From NCBI RefSeq assembly GCF_000718135.1, contig NZ_JOEM01000013.1, forward strand, positions 248,001 to 312,000: 64,000 bases of DNA. Reading direction: 5' to 3'. Both the position numbers and the translations under genes were made by a program. Below are positions 6,757 through 18,789 of the stretch, piece after piece. The notes beneath the pieces were generated by a model. That model searched no databases, had not been told where the DNA came from, and saw only the letters and a program-made list of their open reading frames with translations. This DNA comes from Streptomyces cyaneofuscatus (GTDB taxonomy: Bacteria; Actinomycetota; Actinomycetes; Streptomycetales; Streptomycetaceae). Each line of letters opens with the position of its first letter. The first letter of the stretch is position 1.

Positions 6757-7413
6757 GTGCCGCACATCCCCGCTCTCCTCGTCATCGACATGCAGAACGC
6801 CCTGGTGGCCATCGCCCACCAGGGCGCCCGGACCGTCGCGAGGATCGCCGCACTCCAGGAGCGGGCCCGGGCGGCCGGCGTACCGGTGGTGACGGTCCAG
6901 CACCAGGACGACGAGCTGGAGCCGGGCACCGAGGGGTGGCGCATCGCCCCCGCACTCGCGCCCGCGCCGGGCGAGCCGGTCGTCCCCAAGTCGAGCCCCG
7001 ACAGCTTCCTGGACACCGGACTCGACGCCACCCTGCGGGACATGGGGGTCACCGAGGTCGTCGTCACCGGGTTCGCCACCGAGATCTGCGTGGAGTCCAC
7101 GGCCCGGCGGGCGCTGAGCCTCCGCTACGACGTGGTGCTCGTCGCCGACGCCCACACCACGTCACTCCGGCCCGGCCCCGACTCCGACTCCGGCCCGTAC
7201 GCCGCTCCGGAGGCGTCGATCGCCCACCACAACGAGATCTACCGGAACCTGCGCTTCCCCGGCCGCCGCATCCGCGTACTGCGCACGGCCGAGGTGGACT
7301 TCACGGCTGGACCGGCTGGACCGGCCGGAACGGCCCGCGTGGCTGGAACGGCGGACACGGCGGACACGGTGGGCGCGGCGACCGGCCGCCCCGCGGGGTC
7401 CACGGCAGGCTGA
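6757..7413 (+). CDS. Isochorismatase-family cysteine hydrolase
   Basis: This protein of about 218 residues has the isochorismatase-like fold. The catalytic triad is visible: Asp in LLVIDMQNAL, Lys in VVPKSSPDSF and Cys in VTGFATEICVEST. The cis-peptide region (VVVTGFATE) is intact. Such enzymes hydrolyse amide or vinyl-ether bonds in small molecules; nicotinamidase and isochorismatase are relatives, but the substrate here is not predictable. GTG 6757 is chosen over 6721 because it begins at the conserved first strand and lies seven bases after a -10-like TAGCGT, suggesting a leaderless mRNA. The last 35 residues are low-complexity Gly/Ala/Thr repeats and probably dispensable. Confidence 0.85.
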   Translation: MPHIPALLVIDMQNALVAIAHQGARTVARIAALQERARAAGVPVVTVQHQDDELEPGTEGWRIAPALAPAPGEPVVPKSSPDSFLDTGLDATLRDMGVTEVVVTGFATEICVESTARRALSLRYDVVLVADAHTTSLRPGPDSDSGPYAAPEASIAHHNEIYRNLRFPGRRIRVLRTAEVDFTAGPAGPAGTARVAGTADTADTVGAATGRPAGSTAG

Positions 7414-7551
7414 CGGGCCGTACGGTGCCCTACGGTCACGCCCCGGTGACCTACTGGGCAACGGTTGGGCACAACCGGGGACGGTCTGTCGGCGCCGGTG
7501 TATACGCTCAGCTCACACGCCCGACTCACGTACGCCTCCCAGGAGCAGCAC

Positions 7552-8202
7552 ATGCACGGCTACGGCTATCCGCCGCAGCAGCCGCCGACGTCCCGGCCGT
7601 CCCCGGGGACGCTCACCACGCTGCGCGCGATCTTTGTTGTGCTGACCGTGCTGAGCTGCGGGTTCCTCGGGTGGGTGGCGATGCTGAGGCTCGCGGTCGT
7701 CACCCGTAAAGCCCGTGACTGGTGGCTGCTGGCCGTCACGCTGGTCCTCACCGTCGGCCTGTTCGCGTTCTTCGCGGCCCTGCCCGAGGAGGACCAGATG
7801 ACGGACACCCAGGCGCTGGTCGGGGTCGGCTGGCTCATAGCGCTCCTCGTCGGCGTCATCACGTACTACCTGATCATGGAGACGCGGCACTTCGCGGCGC
7901 CCGGACCGTACGACACCCAGCAGCCGTCGGCCGGCCCCACGACCACCACCGTTCCGTACGGGCCGGCCGCCCATCAGCACCCGCCCGCCCAGGTCCGCAA
8001 CCAGCCGCCCGTCCAGGCCCAGGCCCAGCCTCAGGCCCGTCCCCAGCCCCAGCACCCGACGCCGCCCGCCACCCCGAACCCGTACGCCGTCGACACCCCG
8101 ACCCCCAGGCCCGCGCCCCAGCGGCTCGACCAGGTCCGGGCCGAGCTGGACGAGCTCAGCGACTACCTCCGCAAGGAGAACAAGGAGGGCGAAGGCCGGT
8201 GA
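7552..8202 (+). CDS. Small membrane protein paired with Ser/Thr kinase
   Basis: This 216-residue protein has an N-terminal Pro/Gln/Tyr-rich tail (MHGYGYPPQQ), three probable transmembrane helices between residues 20 and 115 (LRAIFVVLTVLSCGFLGWVAM, WWLLAVTLVLTVGLFAFFAAL, ALVGVGWLIALLVGVITYYL) and a long Pro/Gln-rich cytoplasmic tail. It ends in a short helix that could form a coiled coil. No enzyme motif is seen. ATG 7552 is chosen because AGGAG lies six bases upstream. Its stop overlaps the start of the kinase gene (GTGA), so the two are translationally coupled. The protein may be an anchor or substrate of the kinase; this is inferred from the overlap. Confidence 0.8.
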   Translation: MHGYGYPPQQPPTSRPSPGTLTTLRAIFVVLTVLSCGFLGWVAMLRLAVVTRKARDWWLLAVTLVLTVGLFAFFAALPEEDQMTDTQALVGVGWLIALLVGVITYYLIMETRHFAAPGPYDTQQPSAGPTTTTVPYGPAAHQHPPAQVRNQPPVQAQAQPQARPQPQHPTPPATPNPYAVDTPTPRPAPQRLDQVRAELDELSDYLRKENKEGEGR

Positions 8203-9836
8203 GCAACCGGGTCATCGCCGGGCGGTACGAGCTGGCTTCCATCCTCGGCCAGGGCGGCATGGGCCAGGTCTGGACGGCGTACGACCAGCGCCTGGACCGC
8301 CGCGTCGCCGTGAAGCTGCTGCGCCCGGACCGGGTCGCCGGGCCCACCGGCAGCGACGCCGCCGACGAGCTGCGCCGCCGGTTCGTCCGCGAGTGCCGGG
8401 TCACCGCGCAGGTGGACCACCCCGGCCTGGTCACCGTCCATGACGCGGGCAGCGACGGCGAGGACCTCTACCTCGTCATGCAGCACGTGGAGGGCGCCGA
8501 CCTCGCCGACCACCTCGCCGAGCGGACCCCGTACCCCTGGCCCTGGGCGGTCGCGGTCGCCGCCCAGCTCTGCGCCGTCCTGAGCGCGGTGCACGCGGTG
8601 CCGATCGTGCACCGCGACCTGAAGCCCCGGAACGTGATGGTCCGGCCCGACGGCACCGTCACCGTGCTCGACCTGGGTGTCGCCTCCGTCCTCGACACGG
8701 ACACCACCCGCCTCACCCACACCGGTTCACCGATCGGCTCCCCGGCCTACATGGCCCCCGAGCAGGCGATGGGCGGCGCGGTCGGCCCGTACACCGATCT
8801 GTACGCCCTCGGGGTCGTCCTGCACGAACTGCTCAGCGGGGACGTGCCGTTCGCCGGGTCCACCGCGCTCGGCGTGCTGCACCGCCACCTCTACGAGCCG
8901 CCGGTCCCGGTCCGGCAGGCCCGCCCCGAGGTCCCCGCCGCCCTGGAAGCGCTCGTGCTGCGGCTGCTCGCCAAGGACCCGCAGGACCGGCCCGCCTCCG
9001 CGCAGGAGGTGTACGAGGAGCTGGCCCCGCTGCTGCCCCAGCACGGGACGCCCACCGCGCCCCTCGACCCGACCCGCCCCTTCCTGCGCCCGCACGCTCC
9101 CTGGCCGGACCGGGCCACGACCCCGGCCTCCGCGCCCGTACCCGCAGCCGTCTCCGTACCGTCGCAGGCCCAGGCAACCACCACCCCCTGGCCCGCCGTC
9201 GCCTCCCTCCTCTCCCCGCCCCCGCCGCTCACGGCGCCCACCAACTTCACCCCGCCGCCCGCCCGGCCGGACGTCGCCCAGGCCGTGGACGAGGTCAAGA
9301 AGCTGCTCGGCGAGGGCCGGATCACCCAGGCCGTGGACATCCTCGGCGCGATCCTCCCGGCGGCCGCCGCCGAGCACGGCGAGCGCTCCCCGGTCGTCCG
9401 CATCCTGCGCAAGCAGTACGCGGCGACGCTGATGGACGACGGACAGTTCCGCCGCGCCCTCCCGGAGCTGCGCCGCCTCGCGGAGGACCGCACCGCCGAG
9501 ACCGGACCGGCCGACATCCAGGTCCTCCAGTTCCGTTACGACGCCGCCCAGTGCCTGGAGCAGCTCGGCGAGGCCACGGCCGCGCTCGGCGAGTACCGCG
9601 CGGTCCTCCCGTACTACGAGAACGCCTACGGGCCGGTCACCACCGACCCCGGCCGGGCGCTCGACATCCGGCACCGCATCGGGCAGCTCCTGCTCGCGGT
9701 CGGGGACCACACGGCGGGCCGCGCCCAGCTCCAGGCCCTGCTGTACGACGCGGAGCGCACGTACGGCCCGCACCACCCGCTCCCCGTGGACCTGCGCCGC
9801 CGCCTCAGCCACCAGCAGGACGTCCGGGGCGGCTGA
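8199..9836 (+). CDS. Soluble serine/threonine protein kinase with C-terminal TPR-like region
   Basis: This protein of about 545 residues has a Hanks-type kinase domain at residues 8-270. Visible motifs are the glycine loop GQGGMG (17-22), the ATP-binding Lys in VAVKLL (39), the catalytic loop HRDLKPRN (138-145), DLG in place of DFG (158-160), and the activation segment ending GSPAYMAPE. All catalytic residues are present, so it should be active. A Pro-rich linker (about 290-360) leads to a helical region resembling tetratricopeptide repeats (365-545), a probable protein-binding platform. No transmembrane helix or PASTA domain is present. GTG 8199 overlaps the upstream stop and has GGAGGGCGAAGG as Shine-Dalgarno. 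Confidence 0.9.
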   Translation: MSNRVIAGRYELASILGQGGMGQVWTAYDQRLDRRVAVKLLRPDRVAGPTGSDAADELRRRFVRECRVTAQVDHPGLVTVHDAGSDGEDLYLVMQHVEGADLADHLAERTPYPWPWAVAVAAQLCAVLSAVHAVPIVHRDLKPRNVMVRPDGTVTVLDLGVASVLDTDTTRLTHTGSPIGSPAYMAPEQAMGGAVGPYTDLYALGVVLHELLSGDVPFAGSTALGVLHRHLYEPPVPVRQARPEVPAALEALVLRLLAKDPQDRPASAQEVYEELAPLLPQHGTPTAPLDPTRPFLRPHAPWPDRATTPASAPVPAAVSVPSQAQATTTPWPAVASLLSPPPPLTAPTNFTPPPARPDVAQAVDEVKKLLGEGRITQAVDILGAILPAAAAEHGERSPVVRILRKQYAATLMDDGQFRRALPELRRLAEDRTAETGPADIQVLQFRYDAAQCLEQLGEATAALGEYRAVLPYYENAYGPVTTDPGRALDIRHRIGQLLLAVGDHTAGRAQLQALLYDAERTYGPHHPLPVDLRRRLSHQQDVRGG

Positions 9837-9976
9837 TTCCAGGGGTACGGCCGCCCCACATCCCCAACTCCTCCCGAATCGTTGGTCGAATCAGTGGCAC
9901 CGATCACATCCACTGCCTACCATCGATCACCGCAAGGCTTGTGCACCGATGCACAAACTCTCCACGGGAGGCTCCT

Positions 9977-10633
9977 TTGCACCGCCGTCGTCGCACCGCG
10001 CTCGCCGTCTCCGCCGCAACCCTGCTGGCGGCCCCACTCCTGGCCGCCTGCGGCAACGAGGCCCACCCCGGTGCCGCGGCCGTCGTGGGCGGCGAGCGGA
10101 TCGAGGTCTCGGCGGTCCAGGCCCAGGCGGCCGACGTCCGCGCCGCCCAGGAGAGCTCGCCCGAGGCCGCCCAGCTGGTCAACAAGTCGGGCCAGCTCAA
10201 CCGCGCCAAGCTGCACGGGCTGATCTTCGGCCGGATCCTGGACAAGGCCGCCGAGGACGCCGGGGTCACCGTCACCCGCAAGGAGATCCAGGAGGCCCGG
10301 ACCGCCGGGCGCGCGCAGTACGGCGGCGAGGAGCAGCTGCGGGCGATGATGCTCCAGCAGCGCTGGGTCGCCCCGGACCAGATCGACGGCGACATGCGCC
10401 AGGAGGTGCTGCTCCCGAAGCTGGCCAAGGCGCTCGGCGCGGACCTCGGCACCCCCGCCGGCCAGCAGGTCGTCGGCGAGGCGCTGACCAAGGCGTCGAA
10501 GCAGCTGAAGATCGACGTCAACCCGCGCTTCGGCGCCTGGGACGACCAGAAGATGCAGCTCGGCACCTACAAGGCGCCGTGGATCACCCAGGTCACCGAG
10601 TTCGCCCCGCAGGAGCCGGAGGCGGGTGCCTGA
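9977..10633 (+). CDS. SurA N-terminal-domain lipoprotein
   Basis: This protein of about 218 residues opens with an Arg-rich n-region, a hydrophobic core and the lipobox LLAAC, so it is a lipoprotein anchored on the outer face of the membrane. The rest (AAVVGGERIEVSAVQAQ and a helical stretch with LVNKSGQLNRAKLHGLIFGRILDKAAEDAGV) is the SurA/trigger-factor-like N-terminal chaperone domain without a peptidyl-prolyl isomerase domain. A role in folding of exported proteins is inferred. The start is TTG 9977, because GGGAGG lies five bases upstream and any earlier start would precede the signal peptide. It lies just upstream of mazG. Confidence 0.85.
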   Translation: MHRRRRTALAVSAATLLAAPLLAACGNEAHPGAAAVVGGERIEVSAVQAQAADVRAAQESSPEAAQLVNKSGQLNRAKLHGLIFGRILDKAAEDAGVTVTRKEIQEARTAGRAQYGGEEQLRAMMLQQRWVAPDQIDGDMRQEVLLPKLAKALGADLGTPAGQQVVGEALTKASKQLKIDVNPRFGAWDDQKMQLGTYKAPWITQVTEFAPQEPEAGA

Positions 10634-10713
10634 GCCGGTCGCCTGCGCCGGTCGCTTGAGGCAGTCGCTCGGGCGGGCGCCTGACCTCGGGACACGGCGG
10701 GTAGGTTCGCCGG

Positions 10714-11709
10714 GTGAACGCTGAAGCCCCCGGCACACCCACCGCCACCCCCGCCGCCCCCGGCCGTATCGTCCTCCTCACCGCCAGCCACCGGGTCGCG
10801 CCCGGCCTGCTGTCCTGGCCGGCCTGGCAGACGCTCCACGCGGCCGACCAGGTCCTCACCGCCGACCCGGACCACCCGCAACTGCCCTACCTCCGCGAGG
10901 CGGGCGTCCGCGTCGAGCACGCGGCGCCCACCGCCGACGAGCTGGTCGCCGCCTGCGCGGGCGGCCGCACGGTCGTGGTCGTGGTCGGCGGCGAGGGCGA
11001 CAGCCGGCTGACCGACGGCCTGGCCCGGCTCGGCGGCTCGGGCCGGGTGGCCATGCCGGACCTGGAGCTGCTCCCCGGCTCGTACGACCTGCCCGGCGCC
11101 CGCCTCCTGGACCTGGTCCAGGTCATGGACCGGATCCGCCGCGAGTGCCCGTGGACCTCGCAACGTACGCACAAGGGCCTCGCGAAGTACGCCATCGAGG
11201 AGGCGTACGAACTGGTCGAGGCGATCGAGGACGGCGACCGGACCGAGCTGCGCGAGGAACTGGGCGACGTACTCCTCCAGGTCGTCTTCCACGCCCGCAT
11301 CGCGGAGGAAGACCCCGAGGAGCCCTTCGACGTGGACGACGTGGCGGGCGGCCTGGTCGAGAAGCTGATCCACCGCCACCCGCACGTCTTCGGCGACGAG
11401 ACCGCCGAGACCCCGGAGGACGTCCACGCGCACTGGCTCCGCACGAAGGCGATCGAGAAGCAGCGCACCTCGGTCACGGAGGGCGTCCCTCTCGGCCAAC
11501 CGGGCCTGGCCCTCGCGGCCAAGCTCGGCAGCCGCGTCCGTACGGCCGGCCTCGACGTCCCCCTCCCGACGGGCGACACCATCGGCTACGAGCTCCTCGC
11601 CCTGGCTGTGTCCGCCGAGGCGAACGGCACCGACCCGGAAGCCGCCCTGCGCGCTGCGGCCCGGGCGTACAGAGACGCGATCGTTGCGGCGGAGGGCGGG
11701 GCGGGTTAG
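10714..11709 (+). CDS. mazG: MazG-family nucleoside triphosphate pyrophosphohydrolase
   Basis: This 331-residue protein has a MazG core at residues 130-250. MDRIRRECPWTSQRTHKGLAKYAIEEAYELVEAI carries the EExxE metal-binding motif (Glu162, Glu163, Glu166). EELGDVLLQVVFHARI carries the ExxD motif (Glu182, Asp185). The enzyme hydrolyses NTPs, preferentially aberrant ones, to NMP and pyrophosphate. The N-terminal 125 residues are an extension beyond the E. coli form, as is common in actinobacteria. The GTG start at 10714 fits the family start. Neighbours are the SurA-like lipoprotein upstream and the NLR-like protein downstream. Confidence 0.9.
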   Translation: MNAEAPGTPTATPAAPGRIVLLTASHRVAPGLLSWPAWQTLHAADQVLTADPDHPQLPYLREAGVRVEHAAPTADELVAACAGGRTVVVVVGGEGDSRLTDGLARLGGSGRVAMPDLELLPGSYDLPGARLLDLVQVMDRIRRECPWTSQRTHKGLAKYAIEEAYELVEAIEDGDRTELREELGDVLLQVVFHARIAEEDPEEPFDVDDVAGGLVEKLIHRHPHVFGDETAETPEDVHAHWLRTKAIEKQRTSVTEGVPLGQPGLALAAKLGSRVRTAGLDVPLPTGDTIGYELLALAVSAEANGTDPEAALRAAARAYRDAIVAAEGGAG

Positions 11710-11745
11710 TACGGTGACCTGAGAGGTCGTACGAGGGGCGGGGGG

Positions 11746-13317
11746 ATGGGTGTGGCCGGGGAACGGGAAGCGCCGGACGGCACGGTGGTGGGGGTAGGCA
11801 ACTCCGTCTCGGGGGGCGCCTTTCACGCGCCGGTCGTCCAGGCCGGGACCCTCAACGGCGGCATGCACACCTACTACGGGCAGCAGCCGCCCTCCGGCCT
11901 GCCCCCGGTCGCCGACTGGCCCCGGCTCGACGCGGCCGACCCGATCGCCTCCGGCGTGCGGCGTACCCGGAGGATCGGCGACGAGCCACCGCTGCCCCCG
12001 TACGTCGCCCGGGACGGCGACGGTGTGCTGAAGGAGCGGGTCCGCACCGCGGCCAGGTCCGGTGGGCTGGTCCTGGTGACCGGCGAGCCCCTGTCCGGGA
12101 AGAGCCGGACCGCCTGGGCGGCGATGCTCACGAACCTGCCGGGCACGACCCGCTTCCTCGGCCCCGCGGCCGGCACGGATCTGCGCGGCCTGCCCGCCGT
12201 GCTGCGCGGCCGGGGCGAGGACCGGTGCGTGATCTGGCTGGACGAGCTGGAGGGCTATCTCGGCGACCACGGCCTGACCCCGGCGCTCCTCGCCGAACTC
12301 GTCCGCCTGCGCGTCCCGGTGATCGCCACGATGAGCGACGAGGCGTACGACGCCCACCGTTTCGGTGGACAGGCCCGCGCCAGGGTGCTGGTCGGCGTCG
12401 ACCCGGTGGAGCTGAGCCGCGCGTGGACGAAGGACGAGCAGGGGCGGCTGCGCGAGGCGATCGAGGACCTGCGGCTGGGCGACGTCTACTACTGGAGTGG
12501 GGGCACCGACACCGCCGCGTTCCTCGCCGTCGGCCCGGAGCTGTGGGACGAGTGGTGGCGTGCCCGCCGCCCGAACGCCCACCCGCACGGCCATCTGCTG
12601 GTGCGCGTCGCCATGGACCTGGCTCGGTGCGGTACGGACGACACCGCCGTCCCGTCGAGTCTGCTGCGCGAACTGTGCGCGCTCTACGAGCAGGAGGCCG
12701 CGCAGGCGGCCGGGGAGTCGTTCGAGGACGCTCTCGCGTGGGCGTCCAAGGTCCGGCACGGCGTCACCGGGCTGCTGGTCCCGGGTGCGGAGCCCGACAG
12801 CTGGCGGTGCTTCGCCTCCCTGCACCGCGACGCGGTGTCCCGTCCGGACGCTCCGCCCGTGCCGCTGAACCTCTGGCTCCATGCCCTGGAAGCCGTCCGG
12901 GGCGATCCGGACCTGCGGGAACTCGTGGTGGATTGCGCCCAGAGCGAGTTGGAGCGTGTGGCGGACGGACGCCCGGAGGTCGGCCTGGTGCTCGGCCGCC
13001 TGTACGAGGCGACCGGACAGGCACAGTACGCCGAGGACTGGTTCCGGCACTCCGCCGACGCGGGCGGCGTGGAGGCTGCCGGCATCGTGGGGCGGGCACT
13101 GGCCGACCGTGGACAAGTCGTCCCCGCCATCACGTATCTGGAGCGCGCGGCGGAGGCCGGTGACGCCGATGCGCGGACCGACCTCGCCCTGCTGCTCGCC
13201 GATCGAGCGGTCTACTGGCTGGACCGGCTGGGCGAGTCCGGCGACGAGGGCGCGCAGGGGGCCGCAGACATGCTGCGGGCGCTCGTCAAGACCCCGCCCG
13301 ATACCGTCGAGGAGTGA
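11746..13317 (+). CDS. NLR-like P-loop ATPase with RHIM-like N-terminal motif and TPR/Sel1-like C-terminus
   Basis: This 523-residue protein has three parts. Residues 15-45 hold a short Gly/hydrophobic motif, GNSVSGGAFHAPVVQAGTLN, with the core VQAGTLN that fits the RHIM-like pattern [V/I]-Q-x-G-x-x-N of amyloid signalling motifs. Residues 100-330 form a P-loop NTPase with Walker A GEPLSGKS (113-120) and Walker B CVIWLDELE (161-169). Residues 395-515 are helical repeats of TPR or Sel1 type (GLVLGRLYEATGQAQYAEDWFRHSADAG). The layout of N-terminal motif, NTPase and repeats is that of bacterial NLR-like signalling proteins. The function is unknown. The stop overlaps the P450 start (GTGA), so the two are co-translated. 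Confidence 0.75.
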   Translation: MGVAGEREAPDGTVVGVGNSVSGGAFHAPVVQAGTLNGGMHTYYGQQPPSGLPPVADWPRLDAADPIASGVRRTRRIGDEPPLPPYVARDGDGVLKERVRTAARSGGLVLVTGEPLSGKSRTAWAAMLTNLPGTTRFLGPAAGTDLRGLPAVLRGRGEDRCVIWLDELEGYLGDHGLTPALLAELVRLRVPVIATMSDEAYDAHRFGGQARARVLVGVDPVELSRAWTKDEQGRLREAIEDLRLGDVYYWSGGTDTAAFLAVGPELWDEWWRARRPNAHPHGHLLVRVAMDLARCGTDDTAVPSSLLRELCALYEQEAAQAAGESFEDALAWASKVRHGVTGLLVPGAEPDSWRCFASLHRDAVSRPDAPPVPLNLWLHALEAVRGDPDLRELVVDCAQSELERVADGRPEVGLVLGRLYEATGQAQYAEDWFRHSADAGGVEAAGIVGRALADRGQVVPAITYLERAAEAGDADARTDLALLLADRAVYWLDRLGESGDEGAQGAADMLRALVKTPPDTVEE

Positions 13318-14630
13318 CCGACACCCCCGCCTGCCCCCACCACACCCCCGCGCCCCGCGAAGACGCCCCAGCCGCCCCCGAACTCTTCACCTGGGAGTTC
13401 GCCACCGACCCCTACCCCGCCTACGCCTGGCTCCGCGAGCACAGCCCCGTGCACCGCACCGCGCTGCCCAGCGGGGTCGAGGCGTGGCTCGTGACCCGGT
13501 ACGGGGACGCCAAGCAGGCGCTCGCCGACGCGCGGCTCTCCAAGAACCCGGCGAACCACGCCGGGTCCGCGGCGGCCAAGGGGAAGACGGGCATCCCGGG
13601 GGAGCGCAAGGCGGAGCTGATGACGCATCTGCTCAACATCGACCCGCCGGACCACACCCGGCTGCGCCGGCTCGTCTCCAAGGCGTTCACCCCGCGCCGG
13701 GTCGCGGAGTTCGCGCCCCGCGTGCAGGAGCTGACGGACCGGCTCATCGACCGCTTCATCGAGGACGGGGAGGCGGACCTCATCCACGACTTCGCCTTCC
13801 CGCTCCCCATCTACGCCATCTGCGATCTGCTCGGCGTCCCGCGCGAGGACCAGGACGACTTCCGGGACTGGGCGGGCATGATGATCCGCCACGGCGGCGG
13901 GCCGCGCGGCGGGGTGGCCCGGTCGGTGAAGAAGATGCGCGGCTATCTCGCCGAACTCATCCACCGGAAGAGGGAGAACCCCGGTGACGACCTGATCTCC
14001 GGGCTGATCCGGGCCAGCGACCACGGCGAGCACCTCACCGAGAACGAGGCCGCGGCGATGGCGTTCATCCTGCTCTTCGCCGGGTTCGAGACGACGGTGA
14101 ACCTGATCGGGAACGGTACGTACGCACTCCTCCGCCACCCCGAACAGCGCGCCCGGCTCGAAGAGTCGCTGGCGGCGGGCGAGAGCGCGCTGCTGGCCAC
14201 CGGGATCGAGGAGTTGCTCCGGTTCGACGGCCCGGTCGAGCTCGCGACCTGGCGGTACGCCACCGAGGCGCTGACGCTCGGCGGCCAGGAGATCGCGGCG
14301 GGGGACCCGGTGCTGGTGGTGCTGGCGGCGGCGGACCGGGACCCGGAACGGTTCGCGGATCCGGACGCGCTCGATCTGTCACGGAGTGACAATCAGCATC
14401 TCGGCTACGGTCACGGAATCCACTACTGCCTGGGGGCACCGCTGGCCCGGCTGGAGGGGCAGGCCGCGGTGGCGACCCTGCTGAGACGCCTTCCTGACCT
14501 GCGACTTGCCGCAGAACCTGGCGATTTGCGCTGGCGCGGCGGGCTCATCATGCGCGGACTGCGCACCCTGCCGGTGCAGTTCGAGCCCGGTCGCCGCCTC
14601 GAACAAAGTGACACGCTGTCACCTCTGTGA
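13314..14630 (+). CDS. Cytochrome P450, bacterial class I (CYP107-like)
   Basis: This 438-residue soluble haem monooxygenase has all P450 landmarks. The I-helix oxygen-activation motif is AGFETT (256-261), the K-helix ExxR is EELLR (Glu300, Arg303), and the haem-binding loop GYGHGIHYCLGAPLARLE carries the thiolate ligand Cys372. It needs electrons from a ferredoxin and reductase encoded elsewhere. From memory, the S. coelicolor P450 at this position is CYP107U1, implicated in sporulation; orthology is inferred from context only. The GTG start overlaps the stop of the NLR-like gene. No biosynthetic gene cluster surrounds it, which fits a developmental or housekeeping substrate. Confidence 0.9.
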   Translation: MTDTPACPHHTPAPREDAPAAPELFTWEFATDPYPAYAWLREHSPVHRTALPSGVEAWLVTRYGDAKQALADARLSKNPANHAGSAAAKGKTGIPGERKAELMTHLLNIDPPDHTRLRRLVSKAFTPRRVAEFAPRVQELTDRLIDRFIEDGEADLIHDFAFPLPIYAICDLLGVPREDQDDFRDWAGMMIRHGGGPRGGVARSVKKMRGYLAELIHRKRENPGDDLISGLIRASDHGEHLTENEAAAMAFILLFAGFETTVNLIGNGTYALLRHPEQRARLEESLAAGESALLATGIEELLRFDGPVELATWRYATEALTLGGQEIAAGDPVLVVLAAADRDPERFADPDALDLSRSDNQHLGYGHGIHYCLGAPLARLEGQAAVATLLRRLPDLRLAAEPGDLRWRGGLIMRGLRTLPVQFEPGRRLEQSDTLSPL

Positions 14631-14757
14631 CTTTCACGTGATCTGCGCTGCATCGACTTGTGACATGCGTTCGAGTCCCGCTAGGTTCACGGTTCGACGC
14701 GTCGGCCGCTGTTCACCGGTTGCCCACGCGTCACTTGTTCAACAGCTTCTTGCTCCT

Positions 14758-14803
14758 CAGTTCTTGCTTGTCAGTCTTGTCAGTTCTTGCTTGTCAGTCG
14801 CAC
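14758..14803. repeat. 23-bp direct repeat in the 5' region of the first Rpf gene
   Basis: The sequence CAGTTCTTGCTTGTCAGT plus five bases occurs at 14758-14780 and again at 14781-14803, in direct tandem. A related stretch (CTTCTTGCTCCTCAG) lies just before. The array is in the untranslated region, 15 bp before the ATG at 14818. It could be a protein-binding array or simple slippage; no known operator is recognised. Confidence 0.8.
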
Positions 14804-14817
14804 GGAAGGCATATCCC

Positions 14818-15912
14818 ATGGGCTCCGCGAACGGCAGACACCGCCGCCCTCGTCAGGCACCCGCCATCGTCGTCGCCGCAGGCGTGACCGGATCGGCCAT
14901 CGCCATTCCGCTCCTCGGCGCGGCGGGCGCACACGCAGCCGACGCCACCACCTGGGACCGGGTCGCGGAGTGCGAGAGCGGCGGCATGTGGAGTGCCGAC
15001 CTCGGCAACGGCTACTACGGCGGGCTCCAGTTCTCGCAGGAGACCTGGTCGGCGTACGGCGGCGACGCCTTCGCGGAGCGGGCCGACCTGGCCAGCCGCT
15101 CGCAGCAGATCGCCGTCGCCGAGAAGGTCCTGGACGACAAGGGCCCGCAGGCGTGGCCGAGCTGTGCGGTGATCTCCGGCCTCGCGGTGGACGGCAGCCT
15201 GCCCGGTGTCGACCCCGGTACCGCGCCCTCCACCGACCCCACCCAGGACCCGACGACCGCTCCGGCGGACGAAGCGGATGAAAAGGGTGAAGCGGGAGGT
15301 TCGGGCAACACGGGCTCGACCGGTACCACGGGCAAGACCGGCACCACGGACTCCACCGACAAGACGGACGGAACCGGCAAGGAGGAGAAGAAGGGCGGCG
15401 CCGACACCCTCGACCCCTCGGTGAAGCCTTCCACGCCCCCCGCCACCGGAAAGACCGGCACCCCCGGCTCTCCTGACGCCTCGCAGCCCTCCACCTCCGC
15501 GCCCGACGCCTCGCAGGGCGCCGACCGCACCGGCGGCAAGCACCGCGGCGCACCGGCCCCCGAGGAGGCCGGTGCGGTGGGTCAGGAGGACGGCCCCCGC
15601 GAGTCCGGCCGGCACGCCTCGCGGGGCGAGGGTGACGCGCGGGACGGCGGCGCGGTCACCGGTGGCGGCTACACCGTGCAGCCCGGGGACAACCTCTGGG
15701 CCATCGCGGACGCCCAGGAACTCCCCCAGGGCTGGACGGGCCTGTACGAGGCCAACAAGGACCTCCTGGGCTCCGACCCGGACCTGATCCTGCCCGGCCA
15801 GAGCTTGGATCTGGGGCTGGGTCAGAGCGCCGCGGAAGGTGCCGAGAACGGTGCCGAGACCGGCGCCGATGCGGGCGCCGGAACGGGCGCGGAGACGCCC
15901 GCGGCCAACTGA
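14818..15912 (+). CDS. rpfC: Secreted Rpf-domain muralytic enzyme with LysM domain
   Basis: This 364-residue protein has a signal peptide ending near AGAHAA, followed by a resuscitation-promoting-factor domain (about 41-120) with the catalytic Glu in ECESGGMW and the conserved [14 protein letters not shown] long Thr/Gly/Pro-rich linker follows, then a C-terminal LysM peptidoglycan-binding domain (GYTVQPGDNLWAIAD to DLILPGQSL). It cleaves peptidoglycan in the wall and helps spore germination and regrowth. The symbol follows my recollection of the adjacent S. coelicolor pair. ATG 14818 with GGAAGG eight bases before it is the right start. Unlike the next gene it has no riboswitch that I can see. 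Confidence 0.85.
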   Translation: MGSANGRHRRPRQAPAIVVAAGVTGSAIAIPLLGAAGAHAADATTWDRVAECESGGMWSADLGNGYYGGLQFSQETWSAYGGDAFAERADLASRSQQIAVAEKVLDDKGPQAWPSCAVISGLAVDGSLPGVDPGTAPSTDPTQDPTTAPADEADEKGEAGGSGNTGSTGTTGKTGTTDSTDKTDGTGKEEKKGGADTLDPSVKPSTPPATGKTGTPGSPDASQPSTSAPDASQGADRTGGKHRGAPAPEEAGAVGQEDGPRESGRHASRGEGDARDGGAVTGGGYTVQPGDNLWAIADAQELPQGWTGLYEANKDLLGSDPDLILPGQSLDLGLGQSAAEGAENGAETGADAGAGTGAETPAAN

Positions 15913-18782
<2,870 letters not shown>

Positions 18783-18789
18783 CCCCTTC

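Noticed and set aside
13314..14630. P450 considered as part of a secondary-metabolite cluster
   Set aside because: Neighbours are mazG, an NLR-like ATPase and Rpf genes, with no polyketide, peptide-synthetase or terpene genes in this window.
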